64,000 nucleotides of DNA from Marinilabiliales bacterium (GCA_002869385.1 PKTB01000021.1:124001-188000), one strand, 5' to 3'; counted from the first letter of the stretch, positions 38,265 through 48,859 are shown. Notes: generated from the letters alone by a model not told the origin. Translations and numbers: made by a program.

Positions 38265-38963
38265 ATGACTGAAATTACATATTCAAAAACAGAATTAAAG
38301 AAGATGTTACTTGCAACAGTAATTCCTTTAAGCTTTATATTTCTGTTTTGGATGATATACATTCTAGAAATTAGTTTAAATATCAGCTTATCAGAATATG
38401 GACTAAGACCAAGAGAAATTTAACAGTGGTTTGGTGTACTTACAATGCCATTTTTACATGGTGGTTTTGAACACATCATTGCTAATACAACTAGTTTTCT
38501 TGTTTTGGGCTCACTGCTCTTCTACTTTTATAATGATGATGCGATTCAAATTTTTATCTGGTCCTATGTTTTAAGCGGATTATTGACCTGGATAATTGGA
38601 AGATATAATATTCATATCGGAGCCAGCGCTATGATTTATGCATTTGCAGGTTACTTATTTACAGCAGGAGTTTTAAGTAAAAACATAAAACATATGGCAA
38701 TCGCCTTAGTTGTCGTTTTTCTATATGGTAGTATGATCTGGGGAATATTTCAAATGAACAATAATGTAAGCTGGGAAGGACACTTATCCGGTTTTGCAGT
38801 AGGGATTGGATTAGCATTTATGTATCGTCCGCCTAAACCAGTTGAATAATATTCTACTTTCTCTGAATTTGATGATGATTGGGATTGTACTGAAAATGAT
38901 GAAATTGAAATAAAATACTGGTACAATAAAGAAAACAAAGATACAGAACGAAAAAATGACTAA
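38265..38963 (+). pseudogene. Rhomboid-family intramembrane protease with two in-frame stops
   Basis: From ATG 38265 the frame is cut by TAA at 38421-38423 and again by TAA at 38847-38849, and reads on to TAA 38961-38963. The rhomboid core is clear: YGLRPREI ... MPFLHGGFEHIIANT, the catalytic serine region HIGASAMIYAFAG, and the histidine in WEGHLSGFAVG. The reading past the second stop (YSTFSEFDDDWD...) is the acidic tail usual in Bacteroidota homologues, and it overlaps the next gene by 8 bp (ATGACTAA), as coupled genes often do. These enzymes cut within or near transmembrane segments. Both stops are one base from GAA or TCA. The longest open piece is 38445-38849. Confidence 0.85.
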
Positions 38964-39894
38964 TACATTTAAAAATATGCCATGGAATGACTATTCGTCA
39001 TATATTAAAAGAACCTTTGGCCAAAGAGTTCAGAAGATTTCGGTAAATGCAGGATTTACGTGTCCAAATCGTGATGGTAAAATAAGTAAAGGAGCTTGTA
39101 TATACTGTACAAATAAAAGTTTCAGCCCTTTTTATTGTAATTCAGGAGCATCTGTAAGAGAACAGCTTGAAAAAGGCATCGCTTTTTTTAGCCCAAAATA
39201 CAAAACACAAAAATATCTTGCTTATTTTCAATCATTTACAAATACATACGGTGATATAGATTATTTAAAGAAACTATATTTAGAAGCTTTGTCTGTTGAA
39301 GGTGTTGAAGGTTTTGTAATTGCTACCCGACCAGACTGTATTGATGAAGACAAACTAATGATTATCAAAAATATCTCCAAAGGTAAGTACATAAGTATTG
39401 AATATGGTGCAGAATCAACTATTGATAAAACTCTTGTCTTTATAAATCGTGGGCATTCTTACCAACAGACAATTGATGCAGTTGAATTAACTGCAAAAAT
39501 AGGTATCAATACAGGTCTTCATATGATATTAGGCTTGCCAGGAGAAAATGAAGAAGACTTTTACCATCACGCAAAAGAGATATCAAAACTTCCTATCAAT
39601 ACTCTTAAAGTTCATCAAATGCAGGTTCTAAAAGAAACCAAACTTGCTCAGATCTATAATGAAAGTACTGAGTTGTTCTTTGATTTAAAGTTGGAGAATT
39701 ATATACTTGTTATTGTAAAGTTTTTAGAGTTTTTAAATCCTAATATTATTGTAGAAAGGTTCACGAGCGAATCCCCAAAAGATATGATAATTTATCCTGA
39801 TTGGAAGGGGAAAAAGAACTTTGAGATTAGTCATATGGTTATGGCTAAGATGAAGGAACTTGATACTTATCAGGGAAAAAGATTCGTAAAATGA
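38956..39894 (+). CDS. TIGR01212-family radical SAM protein (YhcC-like)
   Basis: 312 residues, full length. It starts with the family block YIKRTFGQRVQKISVNAGF and has a radical SAM cysteine motif of unusual spacing, CPNRDGKISKGACIYC, as in YhcC. Later LPGENEEDFYHHAKEISKLP and LKVHQMQVLK are conserved. The biochemical role of the family is not settled; tRNA or other RNA modification has been suggested. Its start overlaps the rhomboid end by 8 bp and its stop overlaps the TatD start by 3 bp, so the four genes rhomboid-yhcC-tatD-tcdA form a tight operon. Confidence 0.9.
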   Translation: MTNTFKNMPWNDYSSYIKRTFGQRVQKISVNAGFTCPNRDGKISKGACIYCTNKSFSPFYCNSGASVREQLEKGIAFFSPKYKTQKYLAYFQSFTNTYGDIDYLKKLYLEALSVEGVEGFVIATRPDCIDEDKLMIIKNISKGKYISIEYGAESTIDKTLVFINRGHSYQQTIDAVELTAKIGINTGLHMILGLPGENEEDFYHHAKEISKLPINTLKVHQMQVLKETKLAQIYNESTELFFDLKLENYILVIVKFLEFLNPNIIVERFTSESPKDMIIYPDWKGKKNFEISHMVMAKMKELDTYQGKRFVK

Positions 39895-40526
39895 AACTTT
39901 TCAACCTACATACTCACAATCCTAATGAAGAATATGGTTTAATAAACCATATGCAAGGACTTTTTCTGAATGATGAGAAAAAATACTCTGTTTGAATTCA
40001 TCCATGGAATTATTCCGAGAACTGGAATAATCAAATAGGCCGCATAAAAGATTTAGCAAGATTAAATAATTTCGTCGCAATTGGGGAAACGGGGTTTGAT
40101 TCCAAATCACCAGTCTCTATAGAGGTTCAGAAAGATATTTTCAAAAAACATATTGTAATATCAGAGGAAACAAAAAAACCAATGATTATTCACTGTGTTA
40201 AATTCTTCAACGAGCTGATTCAACTAAAAAAAGAAGTAAAACCAAGACAAGCATTGATAATACATGGATTTAGAAGTAAAGTAAGCATAGCAGAGGATTT
40301 AATCAAACATGACTTTTATTTTTCACTAAACGAAGGTCTATTACAGGATCAAGATAAAGCAAAACAGCTACTCCTTACAATAGGATTAGAACACTTGTTT
40401 TTTGAAACTGATGACTTAAGTACAGATATCAAAAATATTTATAATTTTGCATCAAAAGTATTTGACATAAGCCTTGAAAAACTAAATCAAGAAATTGAAA
40501 AGAATCTAATAAAATGCAGAATCTAA
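39891..40526 (+). pseudogene. TatD-family metal-dependent hydrolase with in-frame TGA
   Basis: The frame runs from ATG 39891 (overlapping the previous stop) to TAA 40524-40526 and is cut by TGA at 39993-39995. The HxH metal site is NLHTHN; after the stop come IHPWNY, AIGETGFD, IHCVKFFNELI, IIHGFRS and FETDD, all TatD signatures. The stop replaces the Gly of SVGIHPW, one base (G to T) from GGA. TatD proteins are 3'-5' nucleases or amidohydrolases. Only 34 residues precede the stop, so the open part alone would lack the HxH site. It overlaps tcdA by 13 bp. Confidence 0.88.
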
Positions 40527-41233
40527 ACTGGCAGGAAAGAACAGAACTATTACTAGGCAAGGAAAAGCTAGCAAAGCTTCGCAATTCAAATGTTCTGATT
40601 TGCGGTTTAGGTGGTGTTGGAGGTGCTGCTGCTGAACAATTAGTAAGAGCAGGAATAGGAAATATCTGCATTGTTGATTCAGACACTATCTCTGTAACCA
40701 ATATCAATCGTCAGTTAATTGCAACTCATAATAATACAGGACAATTAAAAACAGAAGCATTTAAAGAAAGATTACTTTCCATAAACCCGGAACTTAATAT
40801 TGATGTAAGAAATCTCTTCCTTAGAGATGAAATTCTTGAAAGCATTTTACTTGAAGGATGGGATTATGTTGTTGATGCTATTGATACCTTATCTACAAAG
40901 ATTAATCTAATTAGAATTTGTTACGAAAATAAAATACCACTTATTAGTAGTATGGGATCAGGAGGAAAGTCTGACCCTTCTCAAGTTAAAGTAGCCGATA
41001 TTGACAAATCATATAATTGTAATCTTGCGAGAATTTTACGTAAGCGACTACATCGAATCGGAATCTACAAAGGTGTTGAAGTAGTATTTTCAAGTGAAAA
41101 AATTGACAAATCTGCTGTTATAGAGGAAGAAAGTCAAAACAAAAAATCAAATGTTGGTACAATCAGCTATATGCCTGTTGTTTTTGGTTGTAATTGTGCT
41201 TATGCCGTAATAAGAAAACTCATTGATTTATAA
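40514..41233 (+). CDS. tcdA: tRNA threonylcarbamoyladenosine dehydratase
   Basis: 239 residues, E1/ThiF-like fold. The nucleotide-binding loop is CGLGGVGGAAAEQLVRAG (about 31-48), then SVTNINRQL and VVDAIDTLSTKINLI, as in TcdA (CsdL/YgdL). It activates the threonylcarbamoyl group on A37 of ANN-decoding tRNAs with ATP to form the cyclic ester ct6A. The lysine-arginine-rich stretch LARILRKRLHRIGIYKG fits tRNA contact and distinguishes it from MoeB and ThiF, which also need C-terminal zinc cysteines. It is the last gene of the rhomboid-yhcC-tatD-tcdA run. Confidence 0.93.
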   Translation: MQNLNWQERTELLLGKEKLAKLRNSNVLICGLGGVGGAAAEQLVRAGIGNICIVDSDTISVTNINRQLIATHNNTGQLKTEAFKERLLSINPELNIDVRNLFLRDEILESILLEGWDYVVDAIDTLSTKINLIRICYENKIPLISSMGSGGKSDPSQVKVADIDKSYNCNLARILRKRLHRIGIYKGVEVVFSSEKIDKSAVIEEESQNKKSNVGTISYMPVVFGCNCAYAVIRKLIDL

Positions 41234-41234
41234 T

Positions 41235-41277
41235 AACTCCCGTCACCTTAAACATCCGTCACCGGTAACCGGTCATC
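41235..41277. repeat. Short CGTCACC/CCGGTAACC repeats between converging genes
   Basis: CCGTCACC occurs twice about 16 bp apart, followed by the near-palindrome ACCGGTAACCGGT. It is GC-rich against its surroundings and sits between two converging genes; it may form a hairpin but lacks a T-tract. Confidence 0.35.
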
Positions 41278-41286
41278 AAACATTTG

Positions 41287-43821
41287 CTAATAATCCCAAC
41301 TTTTTTCCCTCTTATCGTAATGATTCAGAGAAAATTGGATAGTCGGTCTAGCTCTTGACATATTGGAGCCACCATATACGAAATATACCCCTACCCTAAA
41401 TCTTTGACGTTGAATTCTAAAGGTTCGTTCTATCCCAAAATAATAATCCAGATAATGATAATTTGTCTCTGCAACCCAGGTATAGTTAAAACCTGTTAGA
41501 GTATATAACTTAAGTTTTTTTACTAAAGGTATATTATTAACCAATGCTCCATTAAAATGATGTACAGCATGAGCTTCAAAAAACCAATCAGTAGTATAAA
41601 TAGTTGAATCTACCATTTGATTTTGCATTGGGGAAGAAAAGAACCAATTATCTCCTCGAGGGAATATTTTATAATTCTCGTAAAACATTTGATTTGTGTT
41701 AAGGAATTTTCCGGTTCCTATCTTAGCTGTAGTTGTACCAAATGTACTAATCTTAATCTTTTGCTGTACAGATGCTTCCAGAAAATCAAAGTCTACTTTG
41801 GAATTAAAAATATTTGGATAACCTTTAGTGTAAGACACTGAAATAGTCGGCCACTTGCTTCCTAATACCACTTTTCGGTATGGTTCCCTCATATATTTCT
41901 TAAATGGGACATACGAAATTGCTATTTTTGTTGTAACAAGATTATAAAGGTCAAACTCGCGTGGAACATTATCTTCCACCCAATTTTCAACTAAAGTTCC
42001 AAATTTATAATCTGATAATGAACTATGTTCTTTTAATGATGCAGAAACATTTAGGTATAATCCATTAATTAATTCTGTGCTATGACCAATATGAAAATAC
42101 TTTGCATCGACATAGTTGGAACGATCGATTAATCCAATAAATGACATATCTTGCTGTACAATATCCACTCCTCTTCCGACACTTAATGAAACCCGTGATA
42201 ATTTAAATGGATTATACAGATAGTTTATATAAATATTTCCTCTGATATCTTCGTTTCTGATACCATAATTCACATTACCAAAAAAGCTAAACCCGGTTTT
42301 ATTCTCAAACCCTTTATAGAACATAAAATACGGACCAAATCGAACACCTCCGACAGCAAATGGATCAGTTAAACCAACCAAACTATTAACCCAGATATGT
42401 CGCTTTTTGTCTCTATTAAAGAATCCAGGGCCCCAAAGGCCCAAATCTGCAAGTGTAACTTTATTATATGCCGCATCAATTGAATCGAGATATTCTTCAG
42501 ATGTAAAAATTGCTTCGATGCTGTCTTTAATAAATATTATCTCCTGCTCCTCTTCTGTTAATGGCTCAGGTCTGATGCTCTCCCAATATCCGGTATCCCT
42601 TTCGTAAGCTTCCTGAGTTGTTACTGCAAGTTCATTATTAAAATACTTCTTCGGGTATCCAACATTTAATTCAAAATCGTCATATTTCACAACAGTTTGA
42701 CCCGAAAACTCAGTTCTCCCCTCCTTAGTTTCATAATAAAACTCTTGCTTTGTGACCATCCATATAGAATCTTCAAATAATTCATACTCTTGCTTTACAC
42801 GAAAGTTGTCATAATACATTAAACCACCTTTGTCTATTGCTAAATCAACTCGACGAATTGCATAAGAACCAAAAATAATATCGATATAACCTTCAAAACT
42901 GGCATTACCTTTCTTACGTGGAGTAACTTTAATATGGTATATCATATTATCACCCTCGAACCATGTCTCTTCAAGTTTAAATTTATAAGTTAAAACAGAT
43001 GTTGTATTAAGTGGAGATACTAAAGGAAGTTCATTTAAGACATCAACACGCAAAAGGTTTTGATAAAAGTTAAATTCTGCTTCTGTAGTTGAAAGAAAAA
43101 ATAAATCGTAAGTCGATCCATATTTCTCGAAACCCGTTCTTATCTCTTTTCTGTTTTTAGGATATTGGTAATTGAGTTCAAGTTTTATCTCGGCCATATT
43201 CATGCTGTTAGCAAGACGCATTCTTTCGGCTTTTTGCTTTTGCAATTCCTGATTCTCAATTTCTGCAGGGTCAATCTCAATTTCATCAACTACATCATCC
43301 TCACGAATGTCTTCAATTTCTTCCTGCTCTTGTTCCTTTTCTCTTCTTCGCTTTTCTTTCTCAGATATATTTTCCTTTGCTTTTATATAAACCTGACATC
43401 TGTATGAGTTTACCTGTTTATTATTATCTTTTTTAGCATCAATTGCAAGATTGATAATCTCGTAGGCAGGATCACGACGCTTGGCTTTTACCTCTACCTG
43501 TTCTAATTGCATAACAGAATTATTGAGCCAGACATTTTTAACAACTTCCTTATCCTCAACAACAATTTTTATTACTCTTGTCTCATAGCCAATGGCGGAA
43601 ATGACCAGTTCATAATCTCCTTCTTCGATAAAACGAATGTAGTATCTCCCTTGCTCATCAGTTGTTGTACCAATATCTGTATGCTTTGCATAAATATTTA
43701 CATAAGGAATAGGAGCATTCTCACTGGAATAAACAAAACCACTAACTGACTGTGAGTTTAGAACAGTTGATATTCCTAGAAAAGCTAGAAATAAAATTAG
43801 TGGTTTTTGGTAACTTTTCAT
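41287..43821 (-). CDS. DUF5686 outer-membrane protein with carboxypeptidase-regulatory-like domain
   Basis: 844 residues. Signal peptide (about 1-23), then a CarboxypepD_reg-like beta-sandwich (25-110; VSGFVYSSENAPIPYVNIYA), a charged Glu/Lys/Arg linker (about 155-200), and a long beta-strand-rich region to the end that looks like an outer-membrane barrel, closing with QFSLNHYDKREKSWDY. This is the Bacteroidota DUF5686 family. The barrel-terminal aromatic residues support outer-membrane insertion. Family members are often linked with TonB-dependent uptake; the specific role is unknown. The promoter element is at 43859-43866. Confidence 0.88.
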   Translation of the reverse strand: MKSYQKPLILFLAFLGISTVLNSQSVSGFVYSSENAPIPYVNIYAKHTDIGTTTDEQGRYYIRFIEEGDYELVISAIGYETRVIKIVVEDKEVVKNVWLNNSVMQLEQVEVKAKRRDPAYEIINLAIDAKKDNNKQVNSYRCQVYIKAKENISEKEKRRREKEQEQEEIEDIREDDVVDEIEIDPAEIENQELQKQKAERMRLANSMNMAEIKLELNYQYPKNRKEIRTGFEKYGSTYDLFFLSTTEAEFNFYQNLLRVDVLNELPLVSPLNTTSVLTYKFKLEETWFEGDNMIYHIKVTPRKKGNASFEGYIDIIFGSYAIRRVDLAIDKGGLMYYDNFRVKQEYELFEDSIWMVTKQEFYYETKEGRTEFSGQTVVKYDDFELNVGYPKKYFNNELAVTTQEAYERDTGYWESIRPEPLTEEEQEIIFIKDSIEAIFTSEEYLDSIDAAYNKVTLADLGLWGPGFFNRDKKRHIWVNSLVGLTDPFAVGGVRFGPYFMFYKGFENKTGFSFFGNVNYGIRNEDIRGNIYINYLYNPFKLSRVSLSVGRGVDIVQQDMSFIGLIDRSNYVDAKYFHIGHSTELINGLYLNVSASLKEHSSLSDYKFGTLVENWVEDNVPREFDLYNLVTTKIAISYVPFKKYMREPYRKVVLGSKWPTISVSYTKGYPNIFNSKVDFDFLEASVQQKIKISTFGTTTAKIGTGKFLNTNQMFYENYKIFPRGDNWFFSSPMQNQMVDSTIYTTDWFFEAHAVHHFNGALVNNIPLVKKLKLYTLTGFNYTWVAETNYHYLDYYFGIERTFRIQRQRFRVGVYFVYGGSNMSRARPTIQFSLNHYDKREKSWDY

Positions 43822-43858
43822 TCAGTTTTATTTCTAAAACGACTTAAATTATTAACGG

Positions 43859-43866
43859 CAAACATA
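43859..43866 (-). promoter_or_regulatory. -7 element for the DUF5686 gene
   Basis: Reads TATGTTTG on the minus strand, 38 bp before the ATG at 43821. Confidence 0.4.
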
Positions 43867-43900
43867 CAACAATATTATACTATTTACATTATATGAGGAT

Positions 43901-43934
43901 AAAAAAATAGGAGATTAAATAACTTAATCTCCTA
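43901..43934 (-). terminator. Terminator after the T9SS repeat gene
   Basis: Eleven-bp arms TAGGAGATTAA and TTAATCTCCTA around a 5-nt loop, followed on the minus strand by TATTTTTTT. Confidence 0.8.
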
Positions 43935-43983
43935 TTAAATTACTAATCAATATATTAGTTTAAGTCAGTTTTAAACCAATCAA

Positions 43984-46587
43984 TTAATACTTTACCAGCT
44001 TAATAAAAGAAACTTCATCTTGTTCCTTTACACAAACTAAATATATTCCCTGACTATAATTTGATATGTCGATTAAAAAATATTGGCTATTGCAATTAAA
44101 TTTATCAATTATTTCACCGTTTAAATTGCAAATAGAAATTTCCTTCTCCGAATAAGAGCCTGTGTTTAAAGTTGTTTTACCAAAAGTAGGATTTGGGAAC
44201 AATTCTAATTCTGATAGTCTATTTACCCAAGTTTGGCTTTGTGTTAATATTCCTTCTGACACATATGTTGTTAATACAGTTTCAGTAGTAATTGGAGGAT
44301 TTAGATCAAAATATATATGAGCTGTATTTCTCACTGAGGTATAATCAGGTAAGCCTTCTTTTGGTGATATTGAGTATTTTACAAAACCATGACTATTGGC
44401 TTCATCTGTTGTACTATCAGGTAAGTTTATATCCGGAAAAATAAAGGTCATAATACTGTTATCACTTAGTTCCCAGTTCATCTCATGACTATAAGCTAAA
44501 ACTTCAAAAGTTTCTAAATTAAGATTTGTGTCAATTGTATCTTTAAGAACGACTAAAGATGCTGTGTCATTCCCGGTATTTTGGAAGTGAATTGTATAAG
44601 TGAGTCTTTCACCATGCTGAAGATACCCCTCACTTCCTCGTCCAGCAGGTTCCACTAATTTCATATTGGGGTCATATGCTGCTGTAACAACCTGATTTAT
44701 TGTATCATAATTATTTCCAATTAAAATATCTTCGACATCCGGTTGAATATATGCGTTAGATTCTAAAATTGTTCCTATATATTCTACTCCGGGTACAGCT
44801 AAATCACACCTAATTGACACTTGATTCGTTGCCCCAACCGTTTCAGTCATCAAAGAAATAGTATTTTCATCCTGTGATAATGGATCTTGAGTACTATTCA
44901 GGTACTCTAAATTTGGGTCATGTTAAAAGCTAATTATCCCGGAATCATCTTGTGTACCTAAATTTTGATAAGTCAGCAAATAATATGTCATTGAATTTGC
45001 TCCTGAAGGAGAACCTGTTACAATCACTGACTCATCAACAATATTATTCAAAGCTTGAATCCCAAAATCATAACTTGAGCTATAATTTGCAGTTGCATCA
45101 ATAGGGTTTGGTGTTGTATTTATCAAATTATTCTGTAGAGAATATGAGACCTGATACGATCCGGGATTTGCAGTAAAAAAGTAGTAACCTTCATTATTTG
45201 TTATTGCATATTGTGGTCCTGGTTCTAATGTAATAATATGCCCATTAATTCCATTTTCATCGATATTAAAAATGCCATCTCCATTTTCATCATTAAACAT
45301 AAATCCTTGTATATTGGGCTCAATTAATCGCATAGCTTTAAAAATACTATTTCCAACGCTCATAGCACTACTATAAATACCATAAGTAGAAAGTAATGTA
45401 TATAATCCATCTTCATGTCTGATTATCTTATTAGAAACATCCCAATTTTCTACCCAACCATAAACTTCATCCCACAACATATTACCTGAACTATTTAGTT
45501 TAATAACCCAGACATCGCGCATTATTAGGTCAGTATCACATTCTCCCTGATTTGCAGCTATAACATACGAACCATCACTATTTTGAATAATTGAGCCTCC
45601 CTCATCAGGTAAATTAGTACCTATAGATTTTTCCCACTGAATCAGACCATTATAAGAGGATTTCACTATCCAAACTTCAGAAGTTATATTACTGCCCTCT
45701 GAGACATCTCCATCTGAACTACTGGTTGTAGCACATAAAGTATAGTTCCCACATATAGTTGCAATAACACTACCACCATAATCATAGCCTGAACCACCAA
45801 AACATTTAGACAAACTGAATTCTCCTGAACTATTTAGTTTTAAGAATAGCACATCTGGCGCACCATGATTACCAATAAAATCACCATCATTAGAATGTGT
45901 TGTACCAGTAACAATATAGGTTCCAACAATAGTTTCAACAAGGTCAGTAAAACTATCATCTTCACTACCACCATAGCAATTAATCCACTCTGTTTCGCCA
46001 TCTTCCGTTAACTTTACAATAAGTCCATCTGACGAACCCTGATTGCTTGGAATATCTCCATCTGTTGATTCTGTTCTTCCAACCAGTACAAGTCCATTAT
46101 CATCATCTAAAATCATAGAAGCACACACATCATCACCTGTACCTCCAATACATTTTTGCCATTCAATCTCTCCGATATTGGAAATTTTCATTACAAGCAT
46201 ATCACATGAGCCATGATTTCCAATAACATCATCCCCGTCAGAAAATGTAGTAGCAGCAATTACGTATCCACCATCAATAGTTTGAACAATTGCACTTCCA
46301 TAGTCATCATTGGTTCCTCCATAGTTCTTCTTCCACTGAACATTACCATTGATATCAAACTTTGTTACTAAAACATCATATTCACCATAAGTATCAAATA
46401 TTTCCTCATCTTCAGAATAAATGCTACTGCAAATAATAACTCCACCATCAGAAGTCGAACAAATATCGTCTGCGGATTCGTATGTTGAAGTCTCAGTAAC
46501 ATATTGCCAATCAATTGACAATTGACCAAGTGTTAGCTTAGTAATAAAGATAAATAATAAAGCAATGTAAAATTCTTTTCTTTTCAT
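43984..46587 (-). pseudogene. T9SS repeat protein with SdrD-B-like and DUF11-like domains, one in-frame stop
   Basis: The frame runs from ATG 46587 to TAA 43984 and is cut by TAA at 44923-44925. Signal peptide, then about seven propeller-like repeats of some 50 residues built on GGTNDDYGSAIVQTIDGGYV, ending near residue 410. An SdrD-B-like domain follows (MFNDENGDGIFNIDENG), and a DUF11-like domain with the expected FSHDPN motif is hit by the stop, so that HDPNLEYLN continues after it. The C-terminus is a T9SS sorting domain (LFPNPTFGKTTL ... SQGIYLVCV). A surface-exposed protein of unknown ligand. A TCA serine is the likely original codon at the stop. The open first part (554 aa) lacks the export domain. 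Confidence 0.85.
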
Positions 46588-46684
46588 AATCCAATGGGTT
46601 TAATGCTTAAAACAAACAGCATCCTAAATTTTCAATAAAATAAATAGGAAGCCATAAGTATAATCAATTAAGTTAAAAGAAGAC

Positions 46685-46711
46685 AAAAAAAAAGGAGACA
46701 ACGTTGTCTCC
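46685..46711 (-). terminator. Terminator after purC
   Basis: Perfect 18-bp palindrome GGAGACAACGTTGTCTCC followed on the minus strand by nine T. Confidence 0.85.
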
Positions 46712-46736
46712 TTTCAATTATTAAGATAAAAAATCA

Positions 46737-47678
46737 TTATTTGAGATAATCTGCAATATTATTATAAATCCTATCCTCTAAATCCTCGGAAGCAGCTTTT
46801 ACAAACTTTTCGCCGGTAATTTTTTCATATAGTTCAATATATCTTTCAGAAATTCCGTTAACAATTTCATCTGTCATTTCCGGTAAAGTCTCACCTTCCT
46901 GCCCTTTGAAATTGTTTTCCATTAACCATTCTCTTACAAATTCTTTTGAAAGCTGTCTTTGGTTTTCACCTTTATCAAATCTCTCCTGATAGGTATCTAA
47001 ATAGAAATATCTTGAAGAATCCGGTGTGTGAATTTCATCGATAAGATAAATTATTCCGCCTTTTTTACCGAATTCATATTTTGTATCAACTAAAATAAGA
47101 CCTTTTTCTTTTGCAATCTCTGTTCCTCTTTTGAAAAGTTCAAGTGAATATTTCTCTAACTGAACATATTCATCCTCGCTAACCAAACCTTGCTTAATAA
47201 TATCTTCTCTTGAGATATTCTCATCATGAAAACCCATTTCTGCTTTAGTAGTTGGTGTTAAAATAGGTTTCTAAAAAGCCTGATGTTCTTTCATACCGTC
47301 AGGAATTGGCACTCCGCAAATTTCGCGTGCTCCTTTTTTGTATTCTCTCCAAGAACTACCTGTAAGATAAGCGCGAACAATCATCTCGACTGGATAAGTC
47401 TCACAATGATGGCCCACTGTTACCATTGGATCCGGTGTTGCAATTTTCCAATTAGGAACAATATCAGCAGTAGCATCCAGAAATTTTGATGCAATCTGAT
47501 TTAAAACCTGTCCTTTGTAAGGAATACCTTTTGGAAGAACAACATCAAATGCTGAAATACGGTCAGTAACAACCATTACAAGATGCTCGTCATTAATGTT
47601 ATAAACATCTCTTACTTTTCCTTCATAAAGGCTTTTTTGATTACGAAACTCGAAATTAGTTTTAGTTACAGCTTTCAT
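46737..47678 (-). pseudogene. purC: SAICAR synthetase with one in-frame stop
   Basis: The frame runs from ATG 47678 to TAA 46737 and is cut by TAG at 47271-47273. About 313 residues, the full length of the long Bacteroidota form. The first part has [28 protein letters not shown] and [13 protein letters not shown]; after the stop come [34 protein letters not shown] and [10 protein letters not shown]. The enzyme joins CAIR and aspartate in purine synthesis. The stop stands directly before KPI, where homologues read E/D/P, so GAG to TAG is simplest. Loss of purC would normally mean purine auxotrophy, which makes a sequencing cause or a very recent mutation likely. Confidence 0.9.
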
Positions 47679-47730
47679 TTTTTAGTGTTTATTTATAGTT
47701 TAATTTATTTTTCATTTGTTTTTGTCATAT

Positions 47731-47751
47731 TCTTTGCATAAAACTGCAAAG
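47731..47751. promoter_or_regulatory. Palindrome in the purC upstream region
   Basis: Perfect inverted repeat TCTTTGCA-5 nt-TGCAAAGA, about 53 bp before the purC ATG. It may be an operator or a hairpin in the leader; no regulator is identified. Confidence 0.35.
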
Positions 47752-47785
47752 AAATACGCCAAAAACTCTTATATTTTATTTGTTC

Positions 47786-47816
47786 CCCCTGACTGCGAAT
47801 AAATTCTTGTCAGGGG
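47786..47816 (-). terminator. Stem-loop between phoH and purC
   Basis: Perfect 8-bp arms CCCCTGAC and GTCAGGGG around a 15-nt loop, 71 bp past the phoH stop. The T-tract on the minus strand is poor, so terminator function is uncertain. Confidence 0.4.
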
Positions 47817-47887
47817 TTACAAATATTAAACCCCTACTGGGTATTTTACTTTTTCTTATTCTTTATAATTATACTTATATTCACTCT

Positions 47888-48844
47888 TTAATCTCTATTT
47901 TTATTTGATTCGCTTTTTTCGTATGCATCAACAATTTTACTTACCACTTGATGTCTGATTATATCTCCTTTATTAAATCTCACAAAATAAATATCTTCTA
48001 TATCTCCTAAAATTCTTTCAGCAGTAATTAAGCCTGATTCGGTTCGTTTTGGCAGGTCTACTTGAGTCATATCACCAGTTACAATAAACTTTGAATTCTC
48101 TCCCATTCGAGTAAGAAACATCTTAAGCTGAGTATATGTTGCATTTTGACCTTCATCAAGAATTACAAAAGCATCACTCAAAGTTCTACCACGCATAAAT
48201 GCTAAAGGTGCAATCTGAATTACTTTTTCTTCGATATATTTCTCTAATTTTTTATATGGAATCATATCAAGTAATGCGTCATACAGGGGTTGCAAATATG
48301 TATCAAGTTTTTCACGCAAATCTCCCGGTAAAAAACCAAGATTTTCTCCTGCCTCAACAGCAGGACGAGATAGAATAATTCTTTTCACTCGCATTTCTTT
48401 AAGAGCACTAACGGCCAAAGCAATTGCTGTATAAGTTTTTCCTGTACCGGCAGGACCTAAAGCAAACAGCAAATCATTTTTCTCTGATTCATTTATCAGA
48501 ACCTTTTGATTCTTCGTTCTACCTCTGATTGGTTTACCGGCAACACTGTATAATAAGATCGACTTATCCTTTTCTTTTGAGGTAATGCCATCATCACTTG
48601 CCATTATCTCCTTAATATCATTAACACAAAGGCGATTATATTTCTCAAAATGATTTACCAAAGCCTGGAGTTTCATCTCAAATAAAGCAATTTCTTCTTA
48701 ATCGCCGTTTAGTTTTATCACATCTCCTCTTGCTACAACCTTTAAACGTGGAAAGTTTCTTACAAAAGCATCAAAATTCGCTTCTCTTACTCCATAAAAT
48801 TTATTAAGGTCTGAAACTTCTAATAATATTCTTTTTTCGGTCAT
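47888..48844 (-). pseudogene. phoH: PhoH family ATPase with one in-frame stop
   Basis: The frame runs from ATG 48844 (MTEKRILLEVSDLNKFYGV) to TAG 47888 and is cut by TAA at 48698-48700 after 48 codons; EEIALFEMKLQAL follows in frame. The ATPase core has Walker A GPAGTGKTYTAIALA, RPAVEAGENLGFLPGD, Walker B FVILDEGQNATYTQLKMFLTRMG, and TGDMTQVDLP. About 318 residues in total matches PhoH. A GAA codon in the expected GDEEEIELFE stretch explains the stop by one G-to-T change. The remaining 262-aa frame from ATG 48676 keeps the full ATPase but loses the N-terminal KH-like part. PhoH proteins are linked with RNA metabolism. Confidence 0.9.
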
Positions 48845-48859
48845 CTAATAAAATTATCA

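Noticed and set aside
39993-39995. TGA in the TatD gene as a selenocysteine codon, given selD nearby
   Set aside because: The site is the Gly of a conserved SVGIHPW motif, not a redox or Cys position, and stops of all three types occur in other genes.
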